Position numbers and translations under genes: made by a program. This document shows positions 1-13,645 of a stretch of 64,000 nt of DNA, in pieces. The first letter of the stretch is position 1; every line of letters begins with the position of its first letter. Source of the stretch: Epiperipatus broadwayi (taxonomy: Eukaryota; Onychophora; Udeonychophora; Euonychophora; Peripatidae); the NCBI GenBank assembly GCA_028023455.1, contig JAQFVV010012495.1:4401016-4465015 (forward strand), given 5' to 3'. The notes below the pieces were generated by a model, which was given only the letters and a program-made list of their open reading frames with translations, had not been told where the DNA came from and searched no databases.

Positions 1-3000
1 GTTGTAAAAATATATTGCTTAATTAAATTTTCTTTGCTTATTTTTCTTGCTGTTGAATTAAACAAGTTTTGTTGAATAATAATTGCCTATGGATATATTT
101 TATTAGAATTAATCAAATTACCTGCTGTATTGTAATTAAATACAAATGAAAGAGAAAACAACAGTATAAAAATTAAATTTTTATTTCTCTAATTGATCAA
201 CTAAAATGTCACTATAATAATAACATTAACAATAATAATATAACTAGTAATAACAATAAATTATGTACATACAGATGGTTTTAAATAATTTTAACATAAT
301 ATTATTACAAGAATCTTTAATATGATTAAAAAAATTTGTACAGGATATATATGTGTGACCATACATATACTATAGAGTGCATGTATACATATATATAATG
401 CACACATATACACAACATTTATATTTGTTAAAAATTACATTCAATGGCAAGAAAGTAAAATATAAATGTATATACTATTACTACAATGTATTGTTTGTGC
501 AAAAATAGAGTTGCCCAGATGTATGTAAAAAACTGAATCTGTTAAATGGATTGTTTCAAATTATATGTGCTAGTTTTCCCTGAGAATGATTTCCATCCAG
601 ACATGCTCTTGAGGTAGATAAACTATCAGTTATTGTGAAAAGGAATGATCATTCTTGCCACATCCAAACTATATCTTCAATAAATATATTACAGAAAAAA
701 TAAAAAGTTTTGTGCTGTTGTTTTTTTAAAAAATTAAATAGCTGTAACAAAAATTGATATAACAGTTGATTTTATAAGAAGGAAAATATTGTTCAAATAA
801 ATAAAATACAGGTTTAAAATAATAATAATAATAGAAAAAAATATATAACTAATAAAATAAATCAAATGAAAAAAGGAAAATATTCAGTTTTTTTTTTGTT
901 TTGTTTATGGTTATCTATATAAAATCAGAAACTGAGTTTAAGCTACATTCAAAGAAATATATGAATACAAATTTATATATTAAATATAATTTAATATATC
1001 AAGTTCTTTCACTCTGTCATATACACACATTTATAACATAAATATGGTTTAAGTATAATTTTAAATAAACTTTACAACTTAATGAATATGCTTTCAGCTA
1101 CATTCTAGTAGCCATTCTCAGTTAAATATCATTGTATATACAAATGGTCATGTGATACCAAATATGTGCTGAAATACTGAAAAATTATTAAATTATTTGC
1201 ACTGATAAATAAAGCGTTTAATTGTTTTCTTCCTACTAATTCTTTTATTTACTTTTACATTATCAAAACGAAAATTATATTTTCAACAGCCATTTTATAC
1301 AAATTTGAAAAACATGATAAGAAAAATACTAGAAAGAGAAAAACTGAGAGAAGCAACTTTTATTAGCTTAACTATGTAATAAATTGCTTATATTTCAGTA
1401 TTAAAAAACATCTATCATATATAGGGTATTAAACGATCGTTCACTTTCTAAATGACTTTTCAAAAGTACATTATGTTATCCTGAGAATAGTCGGAAGCAC
1501 ACCAAGTTGTAATTTATATTTAAATTATGCTTAAATTTTGCAATAATTAATATTTAATTCGAACATTTCATAATGGATTAAATATTATAAATAAACATGT
1601 ATTGTCAAAACATGCAAATATATCTAAGATTTAGTTATGCTTTTAAATCTCCACATTGTCTTCTTTTTCATTTTCTGCCCCAACATTATTTTACGTAATA
1701 ATATTAATGATTTAAGTTTTATCCATGTATAAGCAAGAATGAATGCATTTTCATTTTACACCAAACACACACATATATATATACACATTTGTCCTAAGTA
1801 TTATCGGTAAGTTTTAAATTATTATTGTTCTAATTAATTTTTTTTAAAATATTAGTTATAGATTTTCAATAATGAAAAAAATAGTATCAGTTTGAAAAAC
1901 TTTGTGCGCATATTTGTGTTTGTTTCTATATACCGGTCGTAATATAGAACTGTATCGGTAAAAAGTGTTTCATTTAAATGAAACATTTATGTAACGAATA
2001 ATAAATAACTATGTTAGTAACCAATCAGAAATATGGTTTTAGCACTTTCTCATTTATCTTTTCCATCTGTGACCATATGTTTCAATAATATGTGATAGAA
2101 GAGAAATTTGAAATATATTTAAATAGATATTATATGCAGTTAAGTTTAGGTATCTCTAAAAAAAATAGTGTATATTAATTATAATCGGTTATATGGATTA
2201 CTTGAAAAAGTGTACGTTTCAAATGTATCTATAGTGTGAGAACTCAGGCTGACTTCTGAGTTGATGGATGGTTGTCAGAGGAATGAGATATGGATAAAAT
2301 AAGCACAGATAAAAAAAAAAAAAACAACTTGCATATATATATACAGAATTAAAATATATACACAAGAATAGAGCTACTTTCATTCTACATCAAGCGCAGA
2401 TATTCATTAAATACGTACACACATTTTGACCATATTATAGTTTTTTTTTTTTTTTAAAACTGACTTATAAAATATTGAAAATACTACTACTAATAATAAT
2501 TAAACTCCAGTGTCTTTCAAATCCGCATCGTCACTAGAATTGAAATGATAAGAAAAGTAAAATATATATAAGATGTGAAGGCCTTACTTTTATAAAAATA
2601 TATATATATATTACTTTGTTTAATATTTTACAGTTTAATTAGTTTTATTTGTATAAAATTATCAATTTGCTTTAAAATTTTATATTTCAAATTTTTATAA
2701 AATAGGAATATTTTATTATTAATATAATTTTCACACACACTTTTTTTTTTGTATAAACGCTTGCTGTTACACATGTAATGAATAAATTAACACCTGTGTT
2801 CCTCCATCCACCATCGTCACAATGAGAATCAATTAATTTTTTTTTACAGATAGCACATTGATACAAGATCAGACCAGATTAACTATGGGACTTTACCATC
2901 TAGATAATAACTGATAGGTTGGTTGTGGGAAAACGACACAAAAACTAATCTAAGCCCAATAGTGATCTAAAAAAAATTCGACTAGCCCAGATTTGAATCT

Positions 3001-3326
3001 TAGATCATAAACATGTCATTTAGGCATATCTATGTCATAAAGTTTTACTATATGAAAATTATTTTACTATTATTTTTTATCTTGGATTAGTATTCTCGGC
3101 ACGAAAAATTTTCATAACATTTATTGTGGCAATTATAGAGTATATATAGATTTTGGTTTTAAAATGCACTTGTTTGGTATTACAAATAGTTAATTAACCA
3201 AATATAAATATATGCCCAACATTAATATTTTGTCATGGGTTATTGCTCTTTTTATAAACTGTTTTAAAAATGGCAAATAATTGCAAAATAATATGAAAAT
3301 TAAGCATTACCTTAAATTGTAGTGTT
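1..3326. other. AT-rich non-coding DNA, no gene seen
   Basis: No open reading frame, splice-flanked exon or RNA gene is recognisable on either strand. The stretch holds short homopolymer and dinucleotide runs, such as A runs near 2311 and T runs near 2441. A degenerate SINE-like stretch at about 2850-3040 could not be assigned. It lies downstream of the minus-strand receptor gene, so it is probably intergenic. Confidence 0.5.
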
Positions 3327-3334
3327 AGATTGTT

Positions 3335-3448
3335 TTTTTTCTTCTATGTCATAACATCGGCCGGGAGGCAAACCCGCAACAACTGTCTGCAAGCAACTGC
3401 TTGCTTGCAAGGCAGCTGCGCTGACCTCTCGGCTAACAACGCTTGACG
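3335..3448 (-). mobile_element. tRNA-Gly-like SINE, copy A
   Basis: Read on the minus strand, this begins with a tRNA-like head. It has a box-A-like TTAGCCGAGAGGTCAGC and a box-B-like GGGTTTGCCTCCCGG, then a short tail ending in A-rich sequence. The short direct repeat AGATTGTT flanks it at 3327-3334 and 3449-3456, a target-site duplication. Compared with the copy at 32161 it carries an extra GCAAG-type duplication around the anticodon arm. Confidence 0.8.
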
Positions 3449-3456
3449 AGATTGTT

Positions 3457-6400
3457 GGTATTTACACCATGATTTCTTGAGCTCTGTGATATACTTCAAA
3501 AAAATGCCATAAGAAAGTATTTATTTTGAAATAACTATTCTAAAAATAAATGCTTTTTTTTTTGTCAATATTTGCTTCTAAACCTTCCCACATTAGAAAA
3601 AAAATATTATTAAAAAATACCTTAGATATCTATATGCTTGATCTGAAGTGATGCAAAATTTTAGAGTCAGTCTGTGTAGCAATAAATCACTCTACTTATT
3701 CTAAATCGTAAATGTTATCGTATTAAAAATAAATTTTAATAAAAAACTTGAATGATATTTTATATTATTACACCAATTTAATTGCAACAAAAATGAAATA
3801 TACTTTTAAGATTGTAAAATTATTAGTGAAAGATAAAGAGTATAATTATTAATTTATGGTTTTAAAATTGATGCTCAAGACCAGCTAGTCACTGCAATAA
3901 ATATATGTTTAAATGGAAGATTAGTAGGACGGAGATAATTATAAGATTGGATTTAATTATTAAAAGATAAGGGCTTTGCATATTATAAAATATGGCAAAA
4001 CTAATCTGTACAATTATTTAAATATACATCAAATTTATGATTTTGATATGTTATTAGCTTATACTATTCTCATTTCATAAATGTCTGAAGTCTGAATATA
4101 TTATATACTGCAGTGTTTATTTTCAAAGGATTATAATTAGTTTCACTTTTTACACTATATACTATTGACATATATGTCTAAAGAAAAAAATAAAATGTAT
4201 ATGTAGATTATTACTTATAAATTATTATTTACTGATTTATTCTAAATATCTGTTCATATTGATATCATTTCAAACTCTGTTGACACAAGATCTTTATACT
4301 TTTTAAAGCATAGTGGATCCATATTTATTGTTCTAAATTCTAATGTTATTTTTAATTTAGTGCTTCTATTGTTATTGGATTATTGTTGCAAAGAACTGAT
4401 TTAAGGTATCCATATAAGAAATAATCCAAAGATGTCAGGCAGATCTGAATGGTTCACTATCCACTTTTTCTTGGGAATGTTCCATTCAAAAATTTTCTAG
4501 TGACTATTATGAACTGGTCTCATCAGGTTAAAATCATATACTTTTCTGAATTCCTAATGGTACATCATCCAATCTAGACATAAGAAACTTTGTTAATATA
4601 TTAAAATATAAGTCACAGATTACATTTGGAGGGGGAAATACAGATTAATTATTATATCCCTAATATAGCAGCACATACATGCCTTTTGAACAGAGTTACA
4701 CTTGTCTTTACTCATCCCATTATAGAGCTTTAAATTATCCCAATAATGACTATTATGCCAGTTGTTTCTATCATTTAAGTATAAAACTAATTAGTGTGTT
4801 GTGTTATAATATATGAACTAATTAGTTGTGAAACATGATACATTTTCTCAATTACTTATACTGTATAAATCACTGATAATACAGCATTCAATAATCTTAA
4901 TCTTCATCATGTAATTCTTGGATTATGGTGATTTTATATGAATGAAAATAATTGAAAAAGAAAATATAATAAATCACATGACAATTATATTTGTTTCTTG
5001 TGATATTTTTTTTATCCTACTTTACTTAACTCACAATGCCTACAATATGTTTTATGCATATATAGACTACAAGCAGTATTTCTTTCTGCTCCTAAGAAAA
5101 CTATGTTTATATAAATATCACTTCAAATTTGATATTTTTTATTATAAGCATTATTTGTAATACAAATGTAAATGTTTGCATAAAAAAATATAATCATAAA
5201 ATTGCAAAAATGAAGAAATAAAATTAGTTTTGTTTAACTGGATTCAGTTAATTGCTTTCTTATAATCAGTTATTATAATAATATAAATTTGCTTTTTATT
5301 ACTGTTGCCATTAGAAACAATACATTTTATATTAGTCTTAAAAAGTAAAAAAAAATAGTGGTCATTTGAAAAAGATGGAAAAAATCTACAACCACTTAGA
5401 CTACTAGCAGTATAATGTTCCTAAATCAGAAAAAAGAACATAAAATTTATACTACATGGATTAAATTCAAACTAATCTGCTTTTTGCTAAATAGAGACAT
5501 ACTTAAACTGAATAGATATTTATTTAATTTAAAAAATAATATGAAATTAAGACATTTGAAAATTGGAAGTGGTATACTGTAGTTTAAATCAGGTTAATAA
5601 ATAAATTTCACATCTATTTTCCAACAATGTCAATAAATGAATGCTTAAAACTATCTGAACTAAAGATAATAAGTATTTTCTGGAGATTTTGGTTACTTCT
5701 CTTTAAATTTTATATATTGTGATTTAAGTTTTAAGAGATATCATATATGAAAATATTTAATGCATGAAGTTTTCTGTTTTATATTTTTAAATTAAAAAAC
5801 TACATCAATCTTTTTTACAACAGCCAAGCCTGATTGGCTGCCAATCAAAGTAAAAATGTGGTTGTTTTTAACTAAAAAATATAAAATGAAAACTCCATTT
5901 ATAAAATATTTTCATTTACGGTGTCTGTTAAAAAATTAAATTATAATACTTGACTTACTGGCGGAGATTATTTTGAAGTGTAAAATTTTAAAAGTTTACT
6001 TTAATTTCTCATGTCAATATAAATTCACTGAAGCACTTTCTATCTAAAATCTGGATTGGTAATCAAAAGAGAATTCCTGAATTTCTTTTGATTGCATTTT
6101 AGCACTGATGGTATACTTCTAGTCCTAAACACCTAAACTTTATTAGCTGCTGTCCTAAGTAAGAAAATGATAGTCGTTTTTAACTAAAAAGTAGTAAACA
6201 GAAAACTCAATTTTTTATATTTTCATACATATATATGTTGCCTTGACAACAGTTTGAGATTGTTGATTGTTATTGATATTGGGATTATCTAGGTGTTGAC
6301 TGGTTTTTAATGATATGTCAACACTACAACCACATAGATGCCTGACAAAGTATGTTATTCTTTTTCACTAGTTTTGTTTGATTTAGGACACTTTCAATTT

Positions 6401-9170
6401 TGATCAAGAAAATACTGAAGATTTTTCATAAGGAGGGAAAGCATAATAAAAGAAAAATTAAGGAGGCAAATAGCAATAAGATATCTTTAATTGATAGTCT
6501 GTGTGCAAACATTAAAATTCAAGATTCTTGGAATATAACATAATGACATTTACTTCTGCTAAATTTAAATAGTTTTCAGTTGAAGAAGGCTAATAAATTA
6601 ACTGAAAGTACTTCTGTGTTTTACAATAATTAATTATAAAATATATTATCACTATTATACTTTATTTTATATATATTCACTTAAAATCATTAAACATATA
6701 TAAAGAAAAAGTTCATACACAAAAAGTAAAATTTATCTAGATATTTAATTCTATTTTTATAATCTTTATCGAGAATAATATATAGATATATATCAATAGA
6801 GTATTATCTGACTATCACATAAAGATGGTGAAAAATTATGTATATAATGTAATCAATTATAAATTATGATAATAAAATACTATAAAACTTTTAAATTATT
6901 TAAAATCCATTATATATATATATATGAAATAAGTGATGCTTTCAGTTTATAAATAAAAGTTAAAGACAAGACATAGCATATAAAGTTTTTGGAAATCATA
7001 ATATCGTGAACTTATAATTGGTATTTTATTTTTAAGAATTGCTATTATGTTGACATTTAAAATTTTATTTTATATTTAAATTAATAAAAGCTATTTATAT
7101 TAAAACTTTTTTATGAGCTTATTATTATAATAATGTATAGTTAATGACAAGAATGTGTATATTTATATACATCAGTATAAAAACACTGGATATCCATATA
7201 ATTTTTTCAATGTAACCAAAACATCAGAAGCTTAAAAGTAGTGAATGACAGACCAATTAGAATTAAGATTATATAATCTCCAACTAATATATCATTCACG
7301 AGTTTCAAGCCGTATATGTTCTAGGTGCACTGAAAAAAACTATGATTGCTAAAGGTACAAATTTAAATATAATGAATAGATTGATAAAAAGAATACTGAT
7401 AAACGCACAATTGCAAGCATGTAGGATTTCAAATTGATGAAACAATGGTGAAAACATAATATAATGTATTACCTAACAATACTCTAAACTTACAACTTTG
7501 CACTGTGTATATAAGTCAAAAGCATTTGATGCTAAGACAAATACAATCTTTGATAAGAAATTATTGGGGGGGGGGGGTATCTAAAATATTTTGTTAATAA
7601 ATACTCAAAGGCAAGTTCAACAATCAACGCAAGGTAATGTTAAACCAAAATACTTGATCATTGTTAGTGATATTCTTCCACTAAGACTTTAATTCACATC
7701 ATACTTTAAAATATTTATTCTTAATCAAAATTGCTTAGAAAAATATAATTTAAGTTCTAAACTAGTTCTTCCCAATGATGAAGAATGAGCATAGATTATA
7801 CTTTGTATATATTAATAATCAAATGATCAGTTTTTTATGAAGTCAAGTATCATTTAAGCACCAAAGTGAATTTGAGCAATATTTTAATAATAATATTTTT
7901 ATGATCATTTGCTTATGAGACCAAGAGACATTACAGCATCAAATGGAACAGTTTGAGCATAAATAATTTTATTAAGCTATATCATGGATTCTGTTTTCAT
8001 AATAGTGTGACCCTTCCCCACAAATGGTAGTGATTAGATCATATTACAATCATGTATTTTGTTATATAGTCACCAAATCTTAGATTAATCTCAAAGTTTT
8101 ATATTTAAATCAGCTAATAATTAATCAGATAAGGTGGTTCAGAGCCCATCACTATAGATTGACTTATAATCTGAAAAAATGTTTACACTTGATGTGGATG
8201 GACTTAAACCCAAGTTATGGCATACCTAAACAAATGCTAAATTTAATTAACCGAAATGAGATTTATTTATTTTTACTTTCATCAGTTAAAAATCAAATCA
8301 AAAACATTCAACTCTTTGTCAAACATTTTCACTATTGTCTGACATGCAGGGAAAAATATGAACACCTCTGACTAACTTTTATGTTGCTAGGCTGAGTTCT
8401 AACAACTAATATCACTGAAGGGTTTGAATTTACCATCAAAGAATTATAACACATTAAAAAAATTACGAAAATCCTCTATGTGAGCCTTTACTTTTGTGTA
8501 TATTAACATATATGTGTTGGCGTATTTATAAATAAAATAAAGTTGTAACCAAGTTATATAAATTTACAACTTTCTTGGACAAATTTTGCAAAGAAGGCTG
8601 TTTGCAGATATATAAAAAAGTAAATCATTAATACTATTTTTGCAAACAATTGCTAAAAATAATCTTACCGAGATCTTTGATATCAAAAAATAAATACTGT
8701 TTAAAATTGTAATCATTTTAATAAGTCATATAAATCGTGATTACTGAACATGTAACATTTCGAATATATAAGCTTAATCACAGACTAAGTAAGTCTGAAT
8801 GTATGCTATAATTCACAAGTCAGATTTCTAAAGTATTCCTATAATCAACTTGTAAATAATGCCCACTTTTTCCCATTAATTTCAGTTCACTTATTTGTGG
8901 ATAAGCTTATGTTTAAAATATCAATTTTAAATTATACTCCAAAAATCTAATACTAACATTATAATACTATTATTTAGTTTTAATATACATTTATGGGTTA
9001 CAAAGTATTTGTGAAAATTCTTCTTGGGATTTGAGTGGGAAAAAAATCTACACAGGATAATCAAAAATCCAAGTCCCTGTAAAATTATTTTTAATCATTG
9101 ATAGAGTTAATATTCTATATGTATGTAATAAACTGAACTTTTATTTGAAAGAATTTGAGAGATTCTTTCT
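3457..9170. other. AT-rich non-coding DNA, no gene seen
   Basis: The longest open frames (about 70 codons near 4942 and 8159) have low-complexity, Phe/Tyr/Ile-rich translations with no family resemblance. I treat them as chance. A run of G occurs at about 7566. The segment 7270-8380 is slightly less AT-rich and could be a decayed retroelement, but nothing in it is recognisable. A stretch at 6570-6620 resembles the TTTTCAGTT...CTGAAA foldback family seen at 37.2-37.7 kb. Confidence 0.45.
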
Positions 9171-9177
9171 TGTAGTA

Positions 9178-9183
9178 TTTATT
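9178..9183 (-). promoter_or_regulatory. candidate poly(A) signal of the receptor gene
   Basis: On the minus strand this reads AATAAA, about 630 bases downstream of the receptor stop codon. A second AATAAA lies a little further on, near 9141. Such hexamers are frequent by chance in DNA this AT-rich, so the assignment rests only on position and strand. Confidence 0.3.
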
Positions 9184-9814
9184 GTTATCATATATAACAT
9201 AAAATTAATACAATATACTTTGTGTTTCTGATTGGAATTTCATAGGTTTGCTTAGTGTGTGTGTGTGTGAGGATGGATTGAAGCTACTGATGAGTTATGG
9301 TAATGAAAAAATAGACCTATTCAGTGGGGCAATTTGCATTTTTGTAAATCAGATGGCTTATTAATGAATATAGACTTCAATTTTAACATAAGGATGTTAT
9401 TGCTTATATTAATATATATATACACACACCCTATGTGTTTAGGTAAATGATTTTTCTTATGTTGTACTAGATTATTACATTACAATAAAGTATTATATCT
9501 CAGAAATGACTGATTATATGTAATTAATGTGTGTATGATATAAACATATATATTAGTATAATCATATGCATTTCTGTGTGAGTATATACTTAGACATTAC
9601 ATTAAGAAATCTCTGTAGAAATGATTATGAGTTTCTGTTATTTTATAAACCCACTTTTGCTTCATGAGAAAGAAAACAAAGTCACTAAAATCAATACCCG
9701 AATCCATCCAAGAATTTACAACTCTGTGGAATATACCATAGATCTTTCTTGTAGTTTGAGAGGCGAATCAAATCTTATTCTTCCCTGAGTCTTGTTTTAT
9801 ATAATAATAAGCAC

Positions 9815-10123
9815 TCAAGTGACAAAAGGAGAAGTGCATCTAGTTGTTTGCTTAGAAGGTGATTCTTTACCTGAAAGATGCTTTGGCAATAAATTTGAGT
9901 TTGGTTCAGCAGGAGTTATATGACGAATTGGAGATTTTGACAAGTTCAATGATTTAGAGCTTGTATCTTGAAAAGAACTCATAAGCTTAGAACTTTCTTG
10001 AATTGAACAATCTTCTTCTTCAGGTGAGGTTGTCTCTGGAACTTGATGACTATTGGTAGACAAATCTGATAAGTACTTACTTTCTAGCCGATTGTGGTTT
10101 TCTAAGTTACTTTGTATGTAATT
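9815..10123 (-). CDS. receptor gene, last coding exon (cytoplasmic tail C-terminus)
   Basis: This is the terminal coding exon of the minus-strand receptor gene: 102 codons plus a TGA stop at 9815-9817. It follows a good acceptor (a T-rich tract, then TTTCAG) and opens in phase 0 with Asn-Tyr, matching the phase-0 end of the exon at 34812-34998. The peptide is hydrophilic and rich in Ser, Thr, Pro, Glu and Lys, with an acidic SPEEED patch. It has no cysteine pattern or membrane segment, as expected for a disordered cytoplasmic tail. The C-terminus SPFVT is not a clear PDZ ligand. Codon third positions look coding-like and differ from the AT-rich flanks. No catalytic domain is visible, so any role would be through docking or phosphorylation sites, which is inference. 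The 24.7-kb intron upstream is full of mobile elements. Confidence 0.72.
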   Translation of the reverse strand, partial: NYIQSNLENHNRLESKYLSDLSTNSHQVPETTSPEEEDCSIQESSKLMSSFQDTSSKSLNLSKSPIRHITPAEPNSNLLPKHLSGKESPSKQTTRCTSPFVT

Positions 10124-10204
10124 CTGAAATTATATAAAAGACAATATAATGCATGCATGTATATTCAATATATCTAGCTGGACACATGTGCATCTAATCT
10201 GTTT

Positions 10205-10442
10205 ATACATCCATTCATTCAAACTATCTATACATCTCCTTAACTTTTAATTACCTGTATACCTATTAATCAATCCCTTCCTCTATCCATTCATCCATGT
10301 ATCCTGCCAGTCCACCTGCTCTTCTACTCACCCACTCACTTTTCCATATATCTACCTCCCTTTCGCCTGCTCTTATCCACTCACCTTTCTACCTAACATA
10401 ATCCATTTATCAATACATTCATTTACTTATCTATCTATAAAT
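10205..10442. repeat. degenerate (CATC/CACT) tetranucleotide tract
   Basis: The plus strand is a pyrimidine- and A-rich run of variants of ATCC, ATCT and CACT, such as CCATTCATCCATG and CACCCACTCAC. It has almost no G. It sits about 100 bases upstream of the last receptor exon on the gene strand, where it is read as a purine/T-rich G-containing tract. A cleaner tract of the same type lies at 35285-35469. Confidence 0.75.
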
Positions 10443-11405
10443 GGATGTAATCAATTAAAAAATGTTGGAATTATCAAATTCAAAATTAAACAAATAGCTA
10501 ACTTTCAACAACTTTTATCTAAGTGCTTCAATATTGTGATCGCAAATTACAGAATTATAGCTGCTGAAAGCTAGTAATTGCTATAATTTTTTAAGTTAAT
10601 GGCTACAATTTATCTTTATTTGATAGTACATCTGATAATTATATTTATCACATACAGAAGCATATATGTGATTGATAGTCCAGAAATTAAAAATCTGAAG
10701 TAAATTAAATTTTAGTAAAAAATATACTATAAGCATACATAAAGTGCAAGCTTTTAATTAACACATTATAACCAAAGTCACTCCATCTATAATTCAAAAG
10801 GAAAAACAATAACTCACAGGCCCTTGGTTAGTTATAAGATCGCTACATGGGGAAAAAAATGAAGTTGGAATAAGACCTGAAAAAAATAAGTTGCCCAGGC
10901 CAAACTCAAATCTCAGGTGGTAGGCACAGATACAGGTGTCAAGCATCACACTATGATGTCTTTATAAATGGAGGCTGATGCAAAATCAAATTGAGTAAAC
11001 AAACTGATTTCTAGAAAAATATTATTTTAAAATGCAATTACTACGCATCATAAGTTTAGGAGAAAAAAACCTATTCTTTGAATAAATTATATGTGTGTGT
11101 TAATTTAAAGACTTTTACACTCATAGATATAACATTGAACTATAATGGAATTTTTTCCCATGTAATAATCTAACTAAAATTAGGTGTAATGGATTGGTTA
11201 CATTGTAGCTAAAATTTTATCTAGATTATTACAAGGGGGGGGGGGATTTCATTATTTTTCAATGCTTATATTAATGTAAAATAATACTCATACAGAGTTT
11301 AAATATAAAATTTTAACAATATTTATTGTACCAATGTTTTCACATCATATTCGGGATCAGCCCTATTGAGAACATTAATTTTTTGCTGATTTGAATACAA
11401 TTACG
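10443..11405. other. intronic AT-rich DNA, no gene seen
   Basis: Part of the 24.7-kb receptor intron. It holds a G-run at about 11236 and a stretch (10800-10990) of more mixed base composition that may be an old SINE. Nothing further is recognisable. Confidence 0.4.
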
Positions 11406-11409
11406 TATT

Positions 11410-11964
11410 TTGGTTCATTACTGCCTTTATTTTGAATTTAAGATCATTTCTCTCTTTGCATACAACTACACTCGGAAACTCAAAGGTCCAGTAAGATTGC
11501 TGAAGGATTTAATGGAAATCCCAAGTAATATATCAAACATCAAAAATATAATAGCACTCAAACTACAATACAAAAGTAAACAAATAAAACTTGCTGAATA
11601 CCTCTCCATCAAAAGAGCTAAGCTATACGTGGAATCTCAGCACTGTTGGACTCGAGGATACATTCACTGGGCTCTTGGAACTACAAAAAATAAAAATGTA
11701 CCAAACATGATCACTCACAAAGGTCAATCCTGGATTGGACTGCAAATGATAGAGGGAATCAAACAACACTTCCAAGACTTCTTACAAGCTGAGCCAGAAC
11801 CACCAACAACCACCTGGAATGAACCTGAAACTGCAGACCCTCACAATATCACACACAAAATAATACACAACAAATTAGCATCACCTCCAGACAGAATACA
11901 TCCAGGCATTCATGGCATTCCTCATTTTCTCATCTCTCATCTTAGCCAGTTCTCTATTCAATAA
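11410..11964 (+). pseudogene. LINE ORF2 fragment, region before the RT domain
   Basis: The reading frame runs through a basic, Lys/Gln-rich segment typical of the linker between endonuclease and RT in L1-like ORF2. It includes KRAKLYVESQHCWTRGYIHW, then a Pro-rich stretch and a PPDRIHPG-like lead into RT. The first ~20 residues are probably flanking DNA read through, because the start codon is not that of a complete protein. The frame ends just before the RT ORF. Joining the two needs a one-base frame change in about 11940-11960, so the gene is broken here. Confidence 0.75.
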
Positions 11965-11972
11965 TAGCACAA

Positions 11973-13403
11973 ATGATTGACTATCTAGCCGAGGGTAGGA
12001 AAAGCATTCCAAATCTCTACCCTATAGCAATGGTTCCCTTCCTCAAAAAGAACAAACCTCCAACAGAACTTTCAAGTCATCGACCAATTTCAATGACCCC
12101 CCTCATGATAAAAATCATAGAGTCCATTATAAAAGACTCAATCCAAGAATGCATACTAAAACACCTTTCCAATGCACAATATGCAAAAAAAGATTCATCC
12201 ATCATCCTAGCCATGGCCCAAGTTAAAACCCTTGTAAACTACCTTAGGACTCACAAAAAGACAAAACCAATTGCTATACAACTTGATATAGCTGCAGCGT
12301 TTGATTCTGTCAGGACCAATATTCTTCTCAAAACACTAGCAGAATACTCCATACCTAATCCCTTCCTACCAATCATTGACAACCTGCTCAGTAACTGCCA
12401 AATAATGATATCTCTAAATGGGAACACTTCCAGTTGCTTCAAACCTACACTCTCCATCCCACAGGGCTCTCCCCTCAGTGCTCTCCTATTTGCAGCATAC
12501 ATTAACCCTCTCCTTGTTGACATCCAAAGGCAACTGCCTGGCGTCTATGTGCCCTGTCTAAAGAAAGAAGTAGGAGTACTGGCATACATGGATGATATAC
12601 TCATAACATTACCTTCACACAAATACCTTCCTCTCCTCTACAAAATACTAACCAAATACACTTCTCAATATAAACTTACCTTTAACCTCCAAAAATCGGC
12701 GACATGGAAAATTGCAACTGGAAAAAGAATCAACAGCACCTTTCTGGGTGAGCCGCAAAACTTCCTTGGAATACCATTTTATAAACCCCCAGCCACCATC
12801 ACCTCACTAATTCAAAATGACATATTAAATTCAGCTAATAAAATAACAACATCTCTCTCCAAAATATACCTTTCACTGCATGGAAAGGTAACCATATTAA
12901 ACAAAGTCCTTTTTTCTAAAATCAACTATTACTTACCAATTGTTAAATTAACAAAAAAATTTGAAAACAAACTTAACTCAATGTGCTCTAAAATTTTTTG
13001 GGGTGGCAAGACAGTCACCATTAGCATTAGAGGGATGCTCCATCCATCTAGGCTCAACGGATTGTCCCTCCATGCAGTCTCAACTTTCACCCTGCAAAAA
13101 ATTCATAATCTCATCCACAAACTCTCATTAACTTTCGACAATCTAGAATTTGCTCCTACAATCTCCCCCACAGATCGACCGCCACCACATAAACAGGACT
13201 GGATCCTATCCCTCTCAGCCTACTACTCCAACCTAACTAAAAGAAATCCACCCTCATACAATTCAAAAATAACTTATTGGGAAGCCTATAGCCTACAACA
13301 CCCACACAGCCAAGTACAGGATTGCAGGCTTAAAATAACAAATAAAAAATCATCTCCCAATTTAGGTTCTGGAGCCTGGAAGCCAAATATCTTGACTTTA
13401 TGA
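11973..13403 (+). pseudogene. LINE reverse transcriptase domain (broken ORF2)
   Basis: 476 codons carry the ordered RT motifs: SHRPISMTP (RT1-2, near residue 36), LDIAAAFDSV with the first catalytic Asp (near 103-110), IPQGSPLSALLFAAY (near 162) and the catalytic YMDD box (near 204). A FLGIPF primer-grip-like segment and a thumb/connection region follow. YMDD replaces the FADD more common in LINEs. The enzyme family copies element RNA into DNA at the insertion site. The protein is separated from its upstream part by a frameshift and from its C-terminal cysteine motif by a stop/frame change near 13403, so this copy is unlikely to be active. It does keep long open frames, suggesting moderate age. 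Confidence 0.88.
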
Positions 13404-13645
13404 TAAAGTTAAATCTTAACGCACTTCCCACTAGATCGTTTCTAGTATACAGAAGAAACCATGGCAACCTGGATCCCCAATGTCAGCTCTGTCAGCTAGA
13501 GGAGGGAACAATTGACCATATCATTAACATATGCCCTAAGTACAACTGCATCAGACAGTTAATTCACTCTAACTCTAAAATAAACTACAACATGATCACC
13601 TCTATTCAAAGATGCCTAGGCACAAAAACATATGCTTGGATCTGA
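13400..13645 (+). pseudogene. LINE ORF2 C-terminus with CCHC-like cysteine motif
   Basis: 81 codons continue ORF2 in a shifted frame that overlaps the RT frame by 4 bases. They contain CQLCQLEEGTIDHIINIC, a CX2CX8HX4C motif of the type found at the C-terminus of L1/Tx1-, R1- and Jockey-type ORF2 proteins. It is probably a nucleic-acid-binding knuckle. The frame closes with a TGA, and the 3' untranslated region follows up to the A run at about 14095-14106. Confidence 0.75.

Noticed and set aside
4942-5160. 72-codon ORF as a small gene
   Set aside because: Its Phe/Tyr/Ile/Lys-rich translation is what random AT-rich DNA gives. There is no splice context and no resemblance to a family. The same applies to most 60-90-codon frames in the window.
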